From the NCBI GenBank assembly GCA_022494885.1, contig JAGVSM010000210.1, positions 124,001 to 188,000 on the forward strand: a stretch of 64,000 nucleotides of DNA, written 5' to 3'. Under the pieces are notes generated by a model. That model was not told the DNA's origin, searched no databases, and was given only the letters and a program-made list of their open reading frames with translations. This document shows positions 20,889 through 31,214 of this stretch, piece by piece (position 1 is the first letter of the stretch; each line of letters opens with the position of its first letter). This stretch comes from Micrasema longulum. Lineage: Eukaryota > Arthropoda > Insecta > Trichoptera > Brachycentridae. The position numbers and the translations under genes are program-made.

Positions 20889-21129
20889 TATAAATATTTG
20901 AAAAGTTATAAGCAAGTTCACCTTACTTTTTTATCACAGTGTTATATACATATATTTCCCATCTTTTGATTTACGCAAATATTAGGTATTAAAATAAGTT
21001 GTGTCCGTTTTTTGAAAAATTTATAAATGAGCACCTTAAATAAAACAAATTGGTAAAACTTACACATCGTTCGAGACTTAATTTTCTGCTCTACAAGATA
21101 TTTGCTTTAACGTTACGTGTATTATTTTA

Positions 21130-21560
21130 TATCATTCTCTATTTTTAATCCGTGCCTCATGTCTAAGGACAGTGATCACGCCTGACTCCAGGCATGGCTC
21201 GTCTGTGGACAGTCTCCCTCCATCTGAAATGGTATTGCGCTGTGCTGACCGAGCAGCTCCGTCTTGCTGGTTGACATCCACGCTTATTACAAAAAAAATC
21301 GTCGGCAACGCGGCTTAGCGGCCAGTACGCGAAGCTCAGCCGCCGCCGAGGGTCCGATATTTTTTTCTGTGCTCAGTCGAGCGTTTTTCTGGTGCAGCTA
21401 ACATTTCCGAACCTCTTGCATCTATGGACCCAGACAATGGCCGCCAGGTTTAATGATAATACTAATGCGCAGCGCGCGTCGTTGCGCTGTAGGGCGCATT
21501 TTATCATTTTCGTCTGTATGGGCGGCAATGTCCGAAACACTGTGGATATTGCCCAACCAT
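21130..21560. other. Isolated GC-rich, CpG-containing block of unknown identity
   Basis: The stretch from TAAGGACAGTGATCACGCCT through TGCTGACCGAGCAGCTCCGT, GCGGCTTAGCGGCCAGTACG, GCCGCCGCCGAGGGTCCG and CGCAGCGCGCGTCGTTGCGC is far richer in G+C and CpG than anything around it. A minus-strand frame is open for about 47 codons (VNQQDGAARSAQRNTISDGG region) but matches no family I know. It could be a promoter-like CpG region, the 5' untranslated part of a retroelement, or a foreign insertion. No TATA box or splice signal decides this. Confidence 0.5.
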
Positions 21561-21596
21561 AGTAATCTTCTTGTTTTCATGAAGTTCACAATCTTT

Positions 21597-21790
21597 ATTT
21601 GATTTTTTATTGTTTATAAACCCTTACGGATTACATACATTTAACAAAGTGTTAAATATGGTTGGTTTCACCATATATTGCCTCTAATTCAGGATTAAAT
21701 CAGGTCCTCCGTTCCATTTTTACAGCACTCAATATGTTTCCTTCAAATACAATAGAAAAATTATTTCATCTTAAATATGAAAAATCTTAA
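21597..21790 (-). mobile_element. Non-LTR 3' end (tail family T2)
   Basis: GTTTATAAACCCTTACGGAT, then TACATACATTTAACAAA, matches 37155-37215, where it adjoins recognisable RT coding sequence. On the minus strand the end contains the hairpin AACCC/GGGTT form (here ATCC-GTAA-GGGTT). The sequence beyond 21660 is noncoding. Confidence 0.65.
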
Positions 21791-22264
21791 AATGACATCG
21801 TTGTTGTTTTACAACATATTTTATCTATAAAATACTACGTATATTTTACGTAACGGTTTCTAGATGCACCCTTCATTCTTCACAACAGGACTTCTGTATT
21901 ATTCCTAGAAAACTTCCTGACGATAGAAGACTGATTTTGTTACAGTACTCGTATGTAGACGTATTAGTGTTCTTTGTCCGTAAAGCAATGTTATCATAGC
22001 ATTGCATATGATATGTAAAGCCATTGTAAAAACAAATAAATAAGGATACCGGGAACTCTGTTATGCTTTCTGACAGGAGAATAATACATTTTGTTGTTTA
22101 GAAAAGAAAAACAGGAAACCTCTTATATAAGTTTCAAATTACATGAAATTTTTTTAAGTAAGCAATGAATTTCGGTAAATTTATCTCAATAAGCGCCTTA
22201 TTAAAATAATCGATATTATCGATTAATACATTATAGGTTAGTTGATTATGTATGTATTTTTATG
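21791..22264. other. Unassigned AT-rich DNA
   Basis: Only a short palindromic word ATCGATATTATCGAT near 22208 was noted. Confidence 0.35.
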
Positions 22265-22430
22265 GCGATCTCGGTGGTGTGATGTCCAAGATACGTAAAC
22301 CACGCATAGATAGTTCCGGGCTTGATTCCCGGTAAGACCACAAAAAATAAATGTGATTTTTCTCAAGTCTGGGTGTTCTGTGTTCTAATTCACCGCTGTA
22401 ATAAAACCTATAGCCCTGTTGTGGTGAAAA
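22265..22430 (+). mobile_element. SINE family B
   Basis: The head GCGATCTCGGTGGTGTGATG is diverged. The B box region GGGCTTGATTCCCGG and body TGTGATTTTTCTCAAGTCTG, CTAATTCACCGCTGTAATAA and AGCCCTGTTGTGGTGAAAA match family B in the plus direction. Confidence 0.75.
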
Positions 22431-22610
22431 TTTACTTGTACTTTATCAAAAAAGTTTATAATTTGTTTACCTTTTTATATACTGTTTTTATGCCTAACCT
22501 TTTTACCTCTCCAATGGAGCCAGATGCTCGTGTTTAGAGAGGGAATTTGTTTTACAATTATAACACACTTTCAAAAATATTTATTTAAAAAGATATACAA
22601 AAAGCATTAA

Positions 22611-22845
22611 TCATCATCATTCCCTTTCCGCACAGGGCATTGGATTAGTACACCAATCGCAACAAATCTCGATAAATTTTGTTACATGAAGGTAAGGTGA
22701 TTAATCTTACGTTTCAGGTACCAGTCCAGGGACTATGAAATTCACCCTTTCAAAGAAGTATTTCATATCAACCATGTCGGAAATCGAACCCGAGACCTCT
22801 TGCATGGTAGGCAAAAGCGATGACCATTACACCACGAGGTCGACA
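22611..22845 (-). mobile_element. SINE family A, near full length
   Basis: TCATCATCATTCCCTTTCCG, GTACACCAATCGCAACAAAT, CAGGTACCAGTCCAGGGACT, TTTCATATCAACCATGTCGG, then the head AATCGAACCCGAGACCTCTT ... ATTACACCACGAGGTCGA. Read on the minus strand, the head folds as a tRNA-Gly-like sequence with B box GGTTCGATT. The six-base CACAGG replaces CACCTAATGGTGCATAGGG in the tail, a small internal deletion. Confidence 0.85.
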
Positions 22846-23199
22846 TGAAAAAAAGAATCGAGTGGATTTCATGATTCTTTAATTTTGATTGAAATAATTT
22901 CGTACTTTAAATTCTTTCATTTCTTAATGTAATTGATTAACATTCTTTTTTCCGACAAAGAAAGGTGATTTCGTGTTGCATTGTTGCACCTAGGCACAAT
23001 TAAATCAAAGGAAACATTTTTTTTTTAATTTGGTAAAATAGTGACTTTTTTCTCTTTAAAAACTTGTATGATACCTACATTCTTTTTAAAAAATTTCTTC
23101 TGTAATTACACAAAAAAATTTAAATACTAAATTAGATGGGATATTCTTGGCTTTTTAATTATAATTTTTAATGATGTAATAACTTATATTTACATATTA
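22846..23199. other. Unassigned AT-rich DNA
   Basis: Nothing recognised. Confidence 0.35.
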
Positions 23200-23320
23200 T
23201 TTTATTTTTTTTATTTATTATATTGAAAACCTATTATACATAATTATATACAATATTCCCAAGGAGTTTTTTTTTAAAAAAAACTCATTTAGGGATATAC
23301 AGATAACAATTTTTTCAAAG
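23200..23320 (-). mobile_element. Probable retroelement 3' end (family N), copy 1
   Basis: TTATATTGAAAACCTATTAT, ACATAATTATATACAATATT and CCCAAGGAGTTTTTTTTTAA then AACTCATTTAGGGATATACA is almost identical to 58312-58430. It contains a GAGTTTTTTT/AAAAAAACTC hairpin. Minus-strand ends in T-rich (A-tail) sequence. Confidence 0.65.
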
Positions 23321-23795
23321 AAGTTTTTAAATTTTAAACTTTAATATTATATACAAAAGCAGAAAAATTAAAATTATGATATACTACAAATTAAAAAGGG
23401 TATAAAAAATACTTGAAAATAACAAAATAAACAGAATACTTGGCATGGAAATAAATTCAAAATAATGTTTACATTATGCAATCTGGGAAAGAAAATAAGT
23501 TACTTATTAAAAATACTTGGTACACTTCCACTTATTTCTTTGACTTATAAGCGCTTTCACCCTATAATGGGCATCTTCAGACTGGTGAATATTATACAGT
23601 GTAAGGATTTCAATTGAATTCCATCAAGGATTGTCAATTAATCATTTTAATTCAGTATAATTTTTAAAATGTTTTTTTGTGAAATCAATGAAGGATATAA
23701 ATTTGATTTATAGCACCAATATATAAGTATACTCACGTACAAGTTGACGACTACACGGATGTTTTTTTGCGTTTTATTATTATTATTTATTTTTT
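23321..23795. other. Unassigned AT-rich DNA
   Basis: No signal read. It probably continues the family N element. Confidence 0.3.
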
Positions 23796-23962
23796 ATTTT
23801 TTTGCACCACAACAGGTCTTGAGGCCCAATTACAGTGATGAATTACAGCAAAGTATACCCAAGCTTAAGAAAAATCACATTTGATATTTGTGTTCTCATC
23901 TGGAATCGAACCCAGAACCTTCCGTGTGTGAGCCGAGTGTTTACACGACACCACGGAGGCCA
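23796..23962 (-). mobile_element. SINE family B, near full length
   Basis: TTTTTTTGCACCACAACAGG, TTGAGGCCCAATTACAGTGA and AAAAATCACATTTGATATTT, then the head GGAATCGAACCCAGAACCTT and CGACACCACGGAGGCCACTA. Full structure in minus orientation. Confidence 0.85.
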
Positions 23963-24874
23963 CTAGTGTATTTGTTAATAAATTTGTGTTCTAAATTAGC
24001 ACAATTAGAAAAATTGTAATTGTTGCCTATTCAAATAATTAGTTATTGTATTAATATTGTCTAGCACAAAAAAAAAACTATACTGATTTTGTGATTTGTT
24101 GACTAGTTTGTAGTTCTAAGATCATTTATATTTTTGTAATTCCTTAATAGTTAATTAGATAATATTTATTTACCGTATAACATAACAACGAATCAAAAAG
24201 CGCTAAAAAAAACAAATTTACTCGTTAAATTTGTGCCGTTTATTTCATTTTGTATTTCTAAAAAATATTTTATTGAACGCGTAAGGTTTAACAATAAATA
24301 CGCTAATTTTTGGCGTTTTGAACTGACTTTTAACTTATTTAAATAAGTTTCGGCCAGAACTAGAACAGAAGCCAAAATTCGGTTTCCGTTTTGGCTGGAA
24401 ATCTTATTTCGGTCGGTCACTAGTTTTTTAGTTGACTAGAAGATATTGCTTTTAAAAATAAGCCCGGCAAATTTAATGTATTTTGTTCAAACTTCAAGTT
24501 TCATATATATATATTTTTTAATATTATACTGTTATAAAAGAATACTTTTCTTTAAATCTGCATAAAACACAATCAGTTTTATGACACGTATAGCGTACGA
24601 AGGAAATTAAAGCCTAATTATCCCAATCGATCAACAAATAAAACCTTAGCTTTCCGTGATAAAGTCACTAAATTATTTGTTATGGGAACACGGGAACTTA
24701 GTTGCTTTGATATTATTTGAAAAACATGAAACCGACACTATCTCATAAATATATATTGGTACAAAGCACGAAACATCAATAAATTACTGGACCTCTTGTG
24801 GAAAAAATCTTAGGGCGAAGAAATTCCTAGTACTTGGATTAACCCTTTCAGACTGTGGAAATAAAAAATATTTT
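23963..24874. other. Unassigned AT-rich DNA
   Basis: The frame 24193-24420 (minus) is not recognised. No repeats identified. Confidence 0.35.
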
Positions 24875-24875
24875 G

Positions 24876-25677
24876 TATTATTTATTTATTTAATTTTACA
24901 ATACGCCCAAGAGGCATTTACAAAAATTACACAGGTAAGTTCAAACATCGTAAGTAATAATTTTAAAATAGACAACACTTTTTTTTGTATACATGTAGAA
25001 ACAAAAATCATGCTGCAATGCAAAATAAAAAGTGAAACTTTGAATGGTAAAAAGAAAATAAATAAACATGGAAATAAGAAAAATGATAGAATTAAAAAGC
25101 AAATTGTAAATAACGTGTAAATAATTTTAGCAAAAAAAATAGTTTTCACGAATTTATTTTAAAAACAAATAATAAAAATTATACAGAAATAATATTTAAG
25201 GTAATTATATAATATATTTCATAAAATATTTAATTAATTAATTTCATAAAGAGATAAGATAATAATAATACACATCAAAAACAGAAAAAAAGTTGCATGA
25301 TAAAAAGTTTTACTACGACTTATTAAATTAGTTTTAAAGAATGCATTTAAGAACGTTTTAAAATAAACAATTTTTGTATTTAAAATGTCTATATCACAAG
25401 TAAATTTGTTGGCTAAGGAATGTAAACGCGGAATCGAAAAGTTTCGCGCATAGTTAGTACCTACGTATGTAGTTGCAAACAACTCCGTACTTCTAGTGAC
25501 TTCTATTTTGAAATTAATAAGATTCATGTGTTCACAACAATCGAGCTCCGCATTTAAAATTTTAAATAAAAAAAACGTCCTTTTTTTTCTACGATCTTCT
25601 AATAAAATTAATGTGTCTAATAGATACGTGTAATTTATGCTATCTAAGCGAAAATTTAATTTGAAATTATGTCTGTA
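24876..25677 (-). pseudogene. Non-LTR retrotransposon, best-preserved RT C-terminus plus 3' UTR (tail T1)
   Basis: The minus frame is open from about 25677 to a stop at 25234 (about 147 codons). It reads LDSINYTYLLDTLILLEDRR, then KRTFFLFKILNAELDCCEHM, NLINFKIEVTRSTELFATTY and TNYARNFSIPRLHSLANK. This is the C-terminal region of a CR1/jockey-like ORF2 (R...LFKILN....C.ELL..INF..P.RS.R....F....RTNY..NS.I.R...L.N). The catalytic RT domain lies upstream and is missing (5' truncation at the SINE next to 25688). The 350-bp AT-rich 3' UTR ends AAATGCCTCTTGGGCGTATT plus an (AAATA)n tail. It is the least damaged element here but cannot be autonomous. Confidence 0.88.
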
Positions 25678-25687
25678 TGTGTTTGCA

Positions 25688-26128
25688 TATGTTGGCGAGT
25701 TCGCCTACCACGCTTGAGGTCCCGGTTCGATTCCCAGGTAGGTTGGTGTGAACTATTCGTTTTTAAAAATGGCTTTCCATTGAATTACGTCACCTTTTTC
25801 AGTTAATTTAATATTTTTAACAAAAAAAATACACTTTACTTTATAAAATTTTCAATAACTATTTTATGTTATATCTTATTCTAGTTACGCTGTGCCTCTC
25901 CAAAAAAGATAATAAACTCTTATACTTTGTCATTGTCCTTGGACTGGCACCTGAGGCGCTATTCTGAATCTTCCCTACCCTAGAGAGTACTTAATTTGTG
26001 GATTTTTATCTTATGCATGCAACTACTTGCGTTCTTGGAACAGATGATCGAATTGCAATGCATTTGATTTAACAACGTAGTGCGTTATGCACTACTGGGT
26101 TTAAATGAGGGTTTTATGATGGTAATGT
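25688..26128 (+). mobile_element. SINE family A with internal expansion
   Basis: The head GTTGGCGAGTTCGCCTACCA, with GGTTCGATTCCCAGG, is followed after unrelated AT-rich sequence by CCTTGGACTGGCACCTGAGG and, after another gap, by GTGCGTTATGCACTACTGGG and TTTTATGATGGTAATG. All three family A blocks occur in order but spread over 440 bp instead of about 250. Insertions or an early divergent subfamily are likely. Confidence 0.65.
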
Positions 26129-27042
26129 GTGTACGTGAAGGATTTTTTTTAAATGGGTTTTTAAAAATATGTTCTACGCTTTAGAAATTATTTAACGTTA
26201 ATTTTTGATGAAGATCGGCTCGCAAACTAATATTTAATAGACGAAATTCATAAAACATGTGTTATTATCCCACAACGTATTTTTATATTTCTTCAATCAA
26301 ACTTAATTTTATAAAAAGTATTTACTTGAATTTAATATCATTTATTTGGAAGATATAAATTCACTCCAAATTAAACAAAGCACCCAGAAACCCATTTCAA
26401 ACTACAAAAACGATATTTTTTATGTTAGTTACTACCAACATATATATGGTATAGAAAGTTTAAAAAAAATTTAGACCTCAAGTATAATTTATTTATTTAT
26501 TCATATTTTTTGCTTACAAACTATGTATAATTAATCATAAAAAGAATGTGACCTTACTGGGGTTTCCCGTGCCGAGGACACTTATCAATACACTTTTTTT
26601 AAAATTACATTTGAGAATAAACAAAGAAGACTAACTTAAAAAAACGAAGATAATTAACAAATATTCAGACAGTTTTAAAAACAAGGTATTTATGTACATC
26701 TATATTATTTATATTACAAAACACACAATGAAAATAACAAAAACCTAACATAAGCTATACACTTGTGGAGCAGTTGATTCAATATTGGTATGGGCGAATG
26801 AGACAACATTATCGCAACATTTCGATTTCGGTAGGTGCGGAAGTAAAATAATCTTACATTTTGTGTATATTTGAATGAACATTAGGGCTGAAAGGCTTAA
26901 GAAACTTCCAGAAAAAAATTTATTATAATCTTGAAGAGACAATGGCAAATTTCATAAAAGTCGTACAAATCCACACGACTCGGTTAAATTAGACTGCATT
27001 GAAATATTAATTATCCTATTTTTATTCTTTTATATTTATTTA
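26129..27042. other. Unassigned AT-rich DNA with one retroelement tail
   Basis: Contains the tail described at 26475-26600. The minus frame 26745-26948 is not recognised. Confidence 0.35.
26475..26600 (-). mobile_element. Non-LTR 3' end related to tail family T3
   Basis: TTTATTTATTTATTCATATT, then GTGACCTTACTGGGGTTTCC and CGTGCCGAGGACACTTATCA resemble the T3 block CCTCACTGAGCACAACCCGTGTCGAGGCATTC at 37764. It has its own GGG-AAAC-CCC type pairing. Assigned by similarity only. Confidence 0.4.
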
Positions 27043-27137
27043 GTCGCTACTCTCGGGTAAGAATCCTGCAAAAGAAAATCGAGTGAAGATGAGTCAGCCT
27101 TACGTGTACTGGTTAGTGTGTTTGCCTGCCATTGAAC
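27043..27137 (+). mobile_element. Composite SINE fragment (module D end plus SINE A head start)
   Basis: GCTACTCTCGGGTAAGAATC, GAAAATCGAGTGAAGATGAG and TACTGGTTAGTGTGTTTGCC correspond to the D-A junction at 54220-54300. Truncated at both ends. Confidence 0.6.
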
Positions 27138-28171
27138 TAAAAAAAAATCTTTCAAATAATGAATAGTTAACGTAAGAAATAATAAGAAACAAATGCTTTT
27201 TTTTAATCTAATGATTAAAATCAATTTTTCTTTAAAAACGAAAGATTTATTTCGTACCATATTTTAATACTACGATGCCATCCTCAATACTTTGATATCA
27301 AATACATTTTAAACCCTTCTCTTATTGAGTCAAAAACATCCCCGCGTTACGGTGCTGTGTAATAATTACACATGCAAAAAATGAGAGATTTAAATTCTAA
27401 AAAAAATCTAATTTATTGGCAATTGCTTTAATTATTTATAGTTGAATTCATAAGTAATATTTTTTTCTCTAATTGCTAAAAACATGAAAAACCATCAGCT
27501 CATGCTCACAACGCGAACGAAAGAACCACCCCGACAAATTCAGAGAGCTACTAATTGGCGTCTGGAAGAAGTACTGGCAACTTTATTGTTCGCGCGTGTA
27601 ACGCGTGAAATTGTATATCTCGCTTCCAAATATGATATATCTATAGTATCAAGAGTTCTCTTTGACGTCATACGCCACGATATGCGACACAAAGGTGAAC
27701 TTTTTATTGTATTCGTGCAATCTCTGATCAAATGCTTTATCTGTTCCTAATAGTTAATAATTATTTAATAAAAAAATATTTTAACGAATACGTAAATGTA
27801 TAACTGTGGAATCCCGAAAATCTTGACCCAAAATTTATTATATTTAGACAAATATTCAAGTTATTGTGTGTAATGTCTACTGGCTACACATCATCGGGAA
27901 TGGAGAGTTTATACAATGATTTAGATCAATCCTTTGAAAAATAATTTCCCTTTACTCAATAATCAAATAACCTTCAATATAGCCCATTTTACGGTATTTC
28001 GTTGCAATGGTCACCCTTCGATTTATTCAGACTCCACCTTTATTCCCCTAGCCCCCCCTATACAACTTTTGTTTCCACAAGATTAAACATTTTTACATTG
28101 TTATCTTTTTACGTTGGTTATAATAACATGTGTCCTATCGCCATGTTGGTAGTGAGGTTTGCATGTTAATA
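27138..28171. other. Unassigned, no gene seen
   Basis: At 27484-27750 the plus strand (88 codons) and 27540-27731 the minus strand (63 codons) are open simultaneously. The plus frame has somewhat balanced composition (RQIQRATNWRLEEVLATLLF) but no recognised domain. It may be a relic of a mobile-element protein. Confidence 0.35.
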
Positions 28172-28177
28172 ATATTA

Positions 28178-28245
28178 TTGTCCTGACAAAGAGACGAGTA
28201 CGTTTCGTAACCGGTAGACAGTAATGTCAGTATGTGATCAAATGC
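28178..28245 (+). mobile_element. Penelope-like terminal motif (family P), copy 2
   Basis: TGTCCTGACAAAGAGACGAG, then TACGTTTCGTAACCGGTAGA and CAGTAATGTCAGTATGTG. GAGACG can pair with CGTTTC around AGTA, placing a GTAAC (from GAAAC) after the stem. Pairs with 19468-19535. Confidence 0.4.
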
Positions 28246-28275
28246 AATAAATATTTATTAACATTTATTGAAGTT

Positions 28276-28640
28276 AACAAATTACAACAGGGATGGAGAA
28301 TACCTTAGAAAAGGGAATATGGAAGTCTAGGCATCTACAGGGCTTAATACCTGTCATTGGCTGGTTTAAGTGGCCACTTTACACACTGTGTAACATTCAC
28401 CATTTCGCCCATGTTTGAACATCCATATTTCTTCATTTCTTCCATTTGTTGATTTTAGTGAAGTTAAAGAGCTGAAACCTTTATTGTTGTAAAGAGATTC
28501 ATCTGACTGAATAATTTCACACACTAGCAACGCCTAAAAACAATTTTCGAGAATCAAGACCAGATGGTTTTTATTACAATATTTGAGTTTGTACAAATGT
28601 TTGTAGACAAAAAACTGAATTTTACCCCCTCGGGAGAAGG
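28276..28640 (-). repeat. Family C repeat, full-length permutation
   Basis: Runs TTACAACAGGGATGGAGAAT, GTCTAGGCATCTACAGGGCT, ACACACTGTGTAACATTCAC, GAGCTGAAACCTTTATTGTT and GCAACGCCTAAAAACAATTT, then directly ACAATATTTGAGTTTGTACA and a degenerate CCCCCTCGGGAG. Here the GGCAACGCC block is joined to the GAGTTTGTCC block. Confidence 0.88.
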
Positions 28641-29089
28641 ATTATTGAAGTGTTTGGCAAAGTTAATGCTTTAACATACATAATATTATTTTGAAAATAT
28701 TTTATTTTGTTTTCAAACATAGGAGCCTAAGCTGAAAACATCAGTTATATGAGTGAAAATTTATGCAAATAGAAATTTAACAAACAAAACAAAAATAAAT
28801 TAAGCAATAACAAACATGGACAACAAAATAATGGAATACGAGTAAAGTTGGATGGTGTTATGCAAAAATGTATCAAGCCACAAAATAAAATAAATAATCG
28901 TTAGTGCCTGAATCAAAAAACAAAAAACCACGCAACTGGACTAAAAACATTATAACACTGCTAAAAGATGATCAACGCATTGTTGCGATTAAGATCAATA
29001 AGTGGTTATCATGATAACAATATTGCAAAAATGTGTTAACCCCGCAAAAGACAAAATTTATATAGTATTGCAATTTTAGACGGTTGACT
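28641..29089. other. Unassigned AT-rich DNA
   Basis: GGATGGTGTTATGCAAAAAT near 28850 is the near-complement of TATGCATAACACCATCCGG near 30784, and TGCAAAAATGTGTTAACCCC near 29022 resembles TGTAAAAATGTGTTAGCCCA near 30586. A decayed inverted pair or a larger element spanning 28.8-30.8 kb is possible. Confidence 0.35.
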
Positions 29090-29290
29090 CAGAATACAGG
29101 TCCAGATGAATCTACACACTTACCTAAATTCCAAATTTTTCAAACTCGCAGGGACATGGTTGACGCCATTTTTATGTATAAAACTTTGAATAACATGATA
29201 AATTGCCCTAAGATTCTATAACTTTTTAATTTTAGAGTAGAAATTTCTAAATGTTCCACTAAATCTTTTTAAAATTTATTAGTAAATAAA
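29090..29290 (+). pseudogene. Non-LTR reverse transcriptase, C-terminal relic
   Basis: The plus frame reads LPKFQIFQTRRDMVDAIFMY, then KTLNNMINCPKIL, a stop, and LFNFRVEISKCSTKSF. This corresponds to the LE.RRD..D..FLYK.LN..I.CP.LL..INF..P segment. It breaks up after about 29270. No known tail. Confidence 0.7.
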
Positions 29291-30042
29291 ACCAATATGT
29301 GTTATCAGAAATTAAATTTTATTGATATTAATAACATAACATAGATAATAATCATTTAACTTAATCAGTACTATCTATTTAACATTTGTAATTTGTTATA
29401 TAATTGTACATTTGTATTTATGTCTAAGAGGAAAAGCTGATCTGAAGCTACTCCGTGGGGATCCGTAAAATGATTTTTTTTTTTTTAATTATTTAAAAAT
29501 TATAATAATAAATTAAATTTTGTACTTTTAGTTATTATTAATTTTTTTATTTTTTGCAAGTGATATGATACGGAGTGGCTTAATACAGGTACGCTTTTTT
29601 TTAATTTTTTTTACATTCTATTTAGTTTTTATATAGAAAACTATAATTGGCCTAAAATTTTGGTTTATTTGTATATACTGTATTTTTTGTTGTAATGGCT
29701 GTTGTTTTCTTTAAATAAATAAATAAATAAATAACTTTAACTTCCTTTAAAAATGAAATATCCAAAAATAATTCAAGTTATGATGTTGCGCCTTGAATCC
29801 GCAGCCTATATTATGCAGGTGATGTGCAGTTCTGTATGCAGGCACAAAATAAATGTACACTGTATGGTTAACTATAGTCGTATTATATATTATAATGTGC
29901 AACTGTGTGATCAATATTCAAAAGTAGATATTTTTTTAGTAATATGTATCACATTTACATTTTTAGTAATATTATAAGTTTTGTATGATTAGTTATTTTA
30001 TATTATGTATAATTTTTATGTGACAACATTTACAATAACAAT
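29291..30042. other. AT-rich, includes a retroelement 3' tail (family L) at about 29655-29735
   Basis: TTTGGTTTATTTGTATATAC, then TAATGGCTGTTGTTTTCTTT and an AAATAAATAAATAAATAAAT tail (plus strand) ends at 29735. This is the best family L end. It may be the 3' UTR of the RT relic at 29090, with about 400 bp between, but other material intervenes. Confidence 0.4.
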
Positions 30043-30190
30043 TACAATATTTGAGTTTGTCCAAATGTTCGCAGACAAAAGACTGGATTCCACTCCCTCG
30101 GGAATCATTAAGTCAGACAGGTCATAAGCCCTGTAAATGCCTAGACATCCATATTCCCTTATTTAAGGTATTCTCCATGCCTGTTTTAGT
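30043..30190. repeat. Family C repeat, short inverted-junction copy
   Basis: ACAATATTTGAGTTTGTCCA, GACTGGATTCCACTCCCTCG, then immediately GACAGGTCATAAGCCCTGTA and GCCTAGACATCCATATTCCC. The first block is inverted relative to the second when compared with copies such as 4527-5295. The same arrangement is the core of the foldback at 38852-39092. Confidence 0.8.
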
Positions 30191-31214
30191 TCGTTAATTA
30201 CAATAACAATATTATGCGGAAGCCTTTAATTGGACTTTATGATATGTATTTATAATATAATTGTATCTTATAAATTTACAAATGTCTGTTGGCTTTCCAA
30301 TTAAATAAAAATAACAATAAAATAAAATACATTTTGTTTGCTAGAATTGCCGACAAGTTTTGTTTATTACAAACAGCAGCTAACTTTTTGTAATTTAAGG
30401 ATTCATTTCGGAAGCAAATCCCAAGGTATTTTTAGGGGCTGGTTTAGAACATGAAGCCTTTATTACAATTTCAGCATTTTATTTTGTATACATAATTTTC
30501 CATCACAATCAAATATATACTATTCATAATTTTACATTAATTTATTTTGCAACATTTTTACCTTATTGTTTTAACAAAGGTGTTTTGTAAAAATGTGTTA
30601 GCCCATTTTTTTGTTGATTTTTTTTCATAAAAAAAAATCACAATTTTTTTTTCTCTGAAGTATTTTTTATATATAAAACTTAATAGTCAATCCAAATAAT
30701 AAATAATATTTTTGAAAAAAGGGACTGGTGGTATTGTGTGATCAATTATCTCAGTTTGAGGTTGGGTAGCATAACACATTTATGCATAACACCATCCGGT
30801 TATACTTCTCAAATGAACGTACTGTGTTCTAAACTCACTAAATAATATAAACGTAAAACAACAAACCGCCATAAATAAAAGTGACAAAAAAATGGCTTAT
30901 AGAGTTTTTGCATGATACCGACTTTACGTGAAGGTCATATTGAACAAATAATACTAACTTAATTGAAAATGAAATGAAATGTCCACATTTCAAACAAGAC
31001 CCATAAAGTGGTTTTATTTATACAACGCCAACGATAACATTATGAGTGTTTATAAATTTACTTGAAAAGTTAAAGGCATTTCAGATATTTATTTGAAATT
31101 GATCACTTAAATTGTAAAACAGTTGTTTTTTTTAATTTTATTTGAATACATGTAGGTGTTCGTATATTACTACTACCTACTACTACTATCATCACGTCAT
31201 TTCCTCGTAGTGGT
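30191..31214. other. Unassigned AT-rich DNA
   Basis: CTGTTGGCTTTCCAATTAAA then AACAATAAAATAAAATA at 30287 looks like a further retroelement 3' end on the plus strand. See also 28641-29089 for inverted words. No coding signal. Confidence 0.35.

Noticed and set aside
27484..27750. 88-codon plus frame overlapping a 63-codon minus frame
   Set aside because: No family recognised and simultaneous openness of both strands is not evidence of coding. A search could reopen this.
28276..28640. Hammerhead ribozyme in family C (retrozyme hypothesis)
   Set aside because: GCTGAAACC is present but no CTGANGA word is found at the right place on either strand of the unit.
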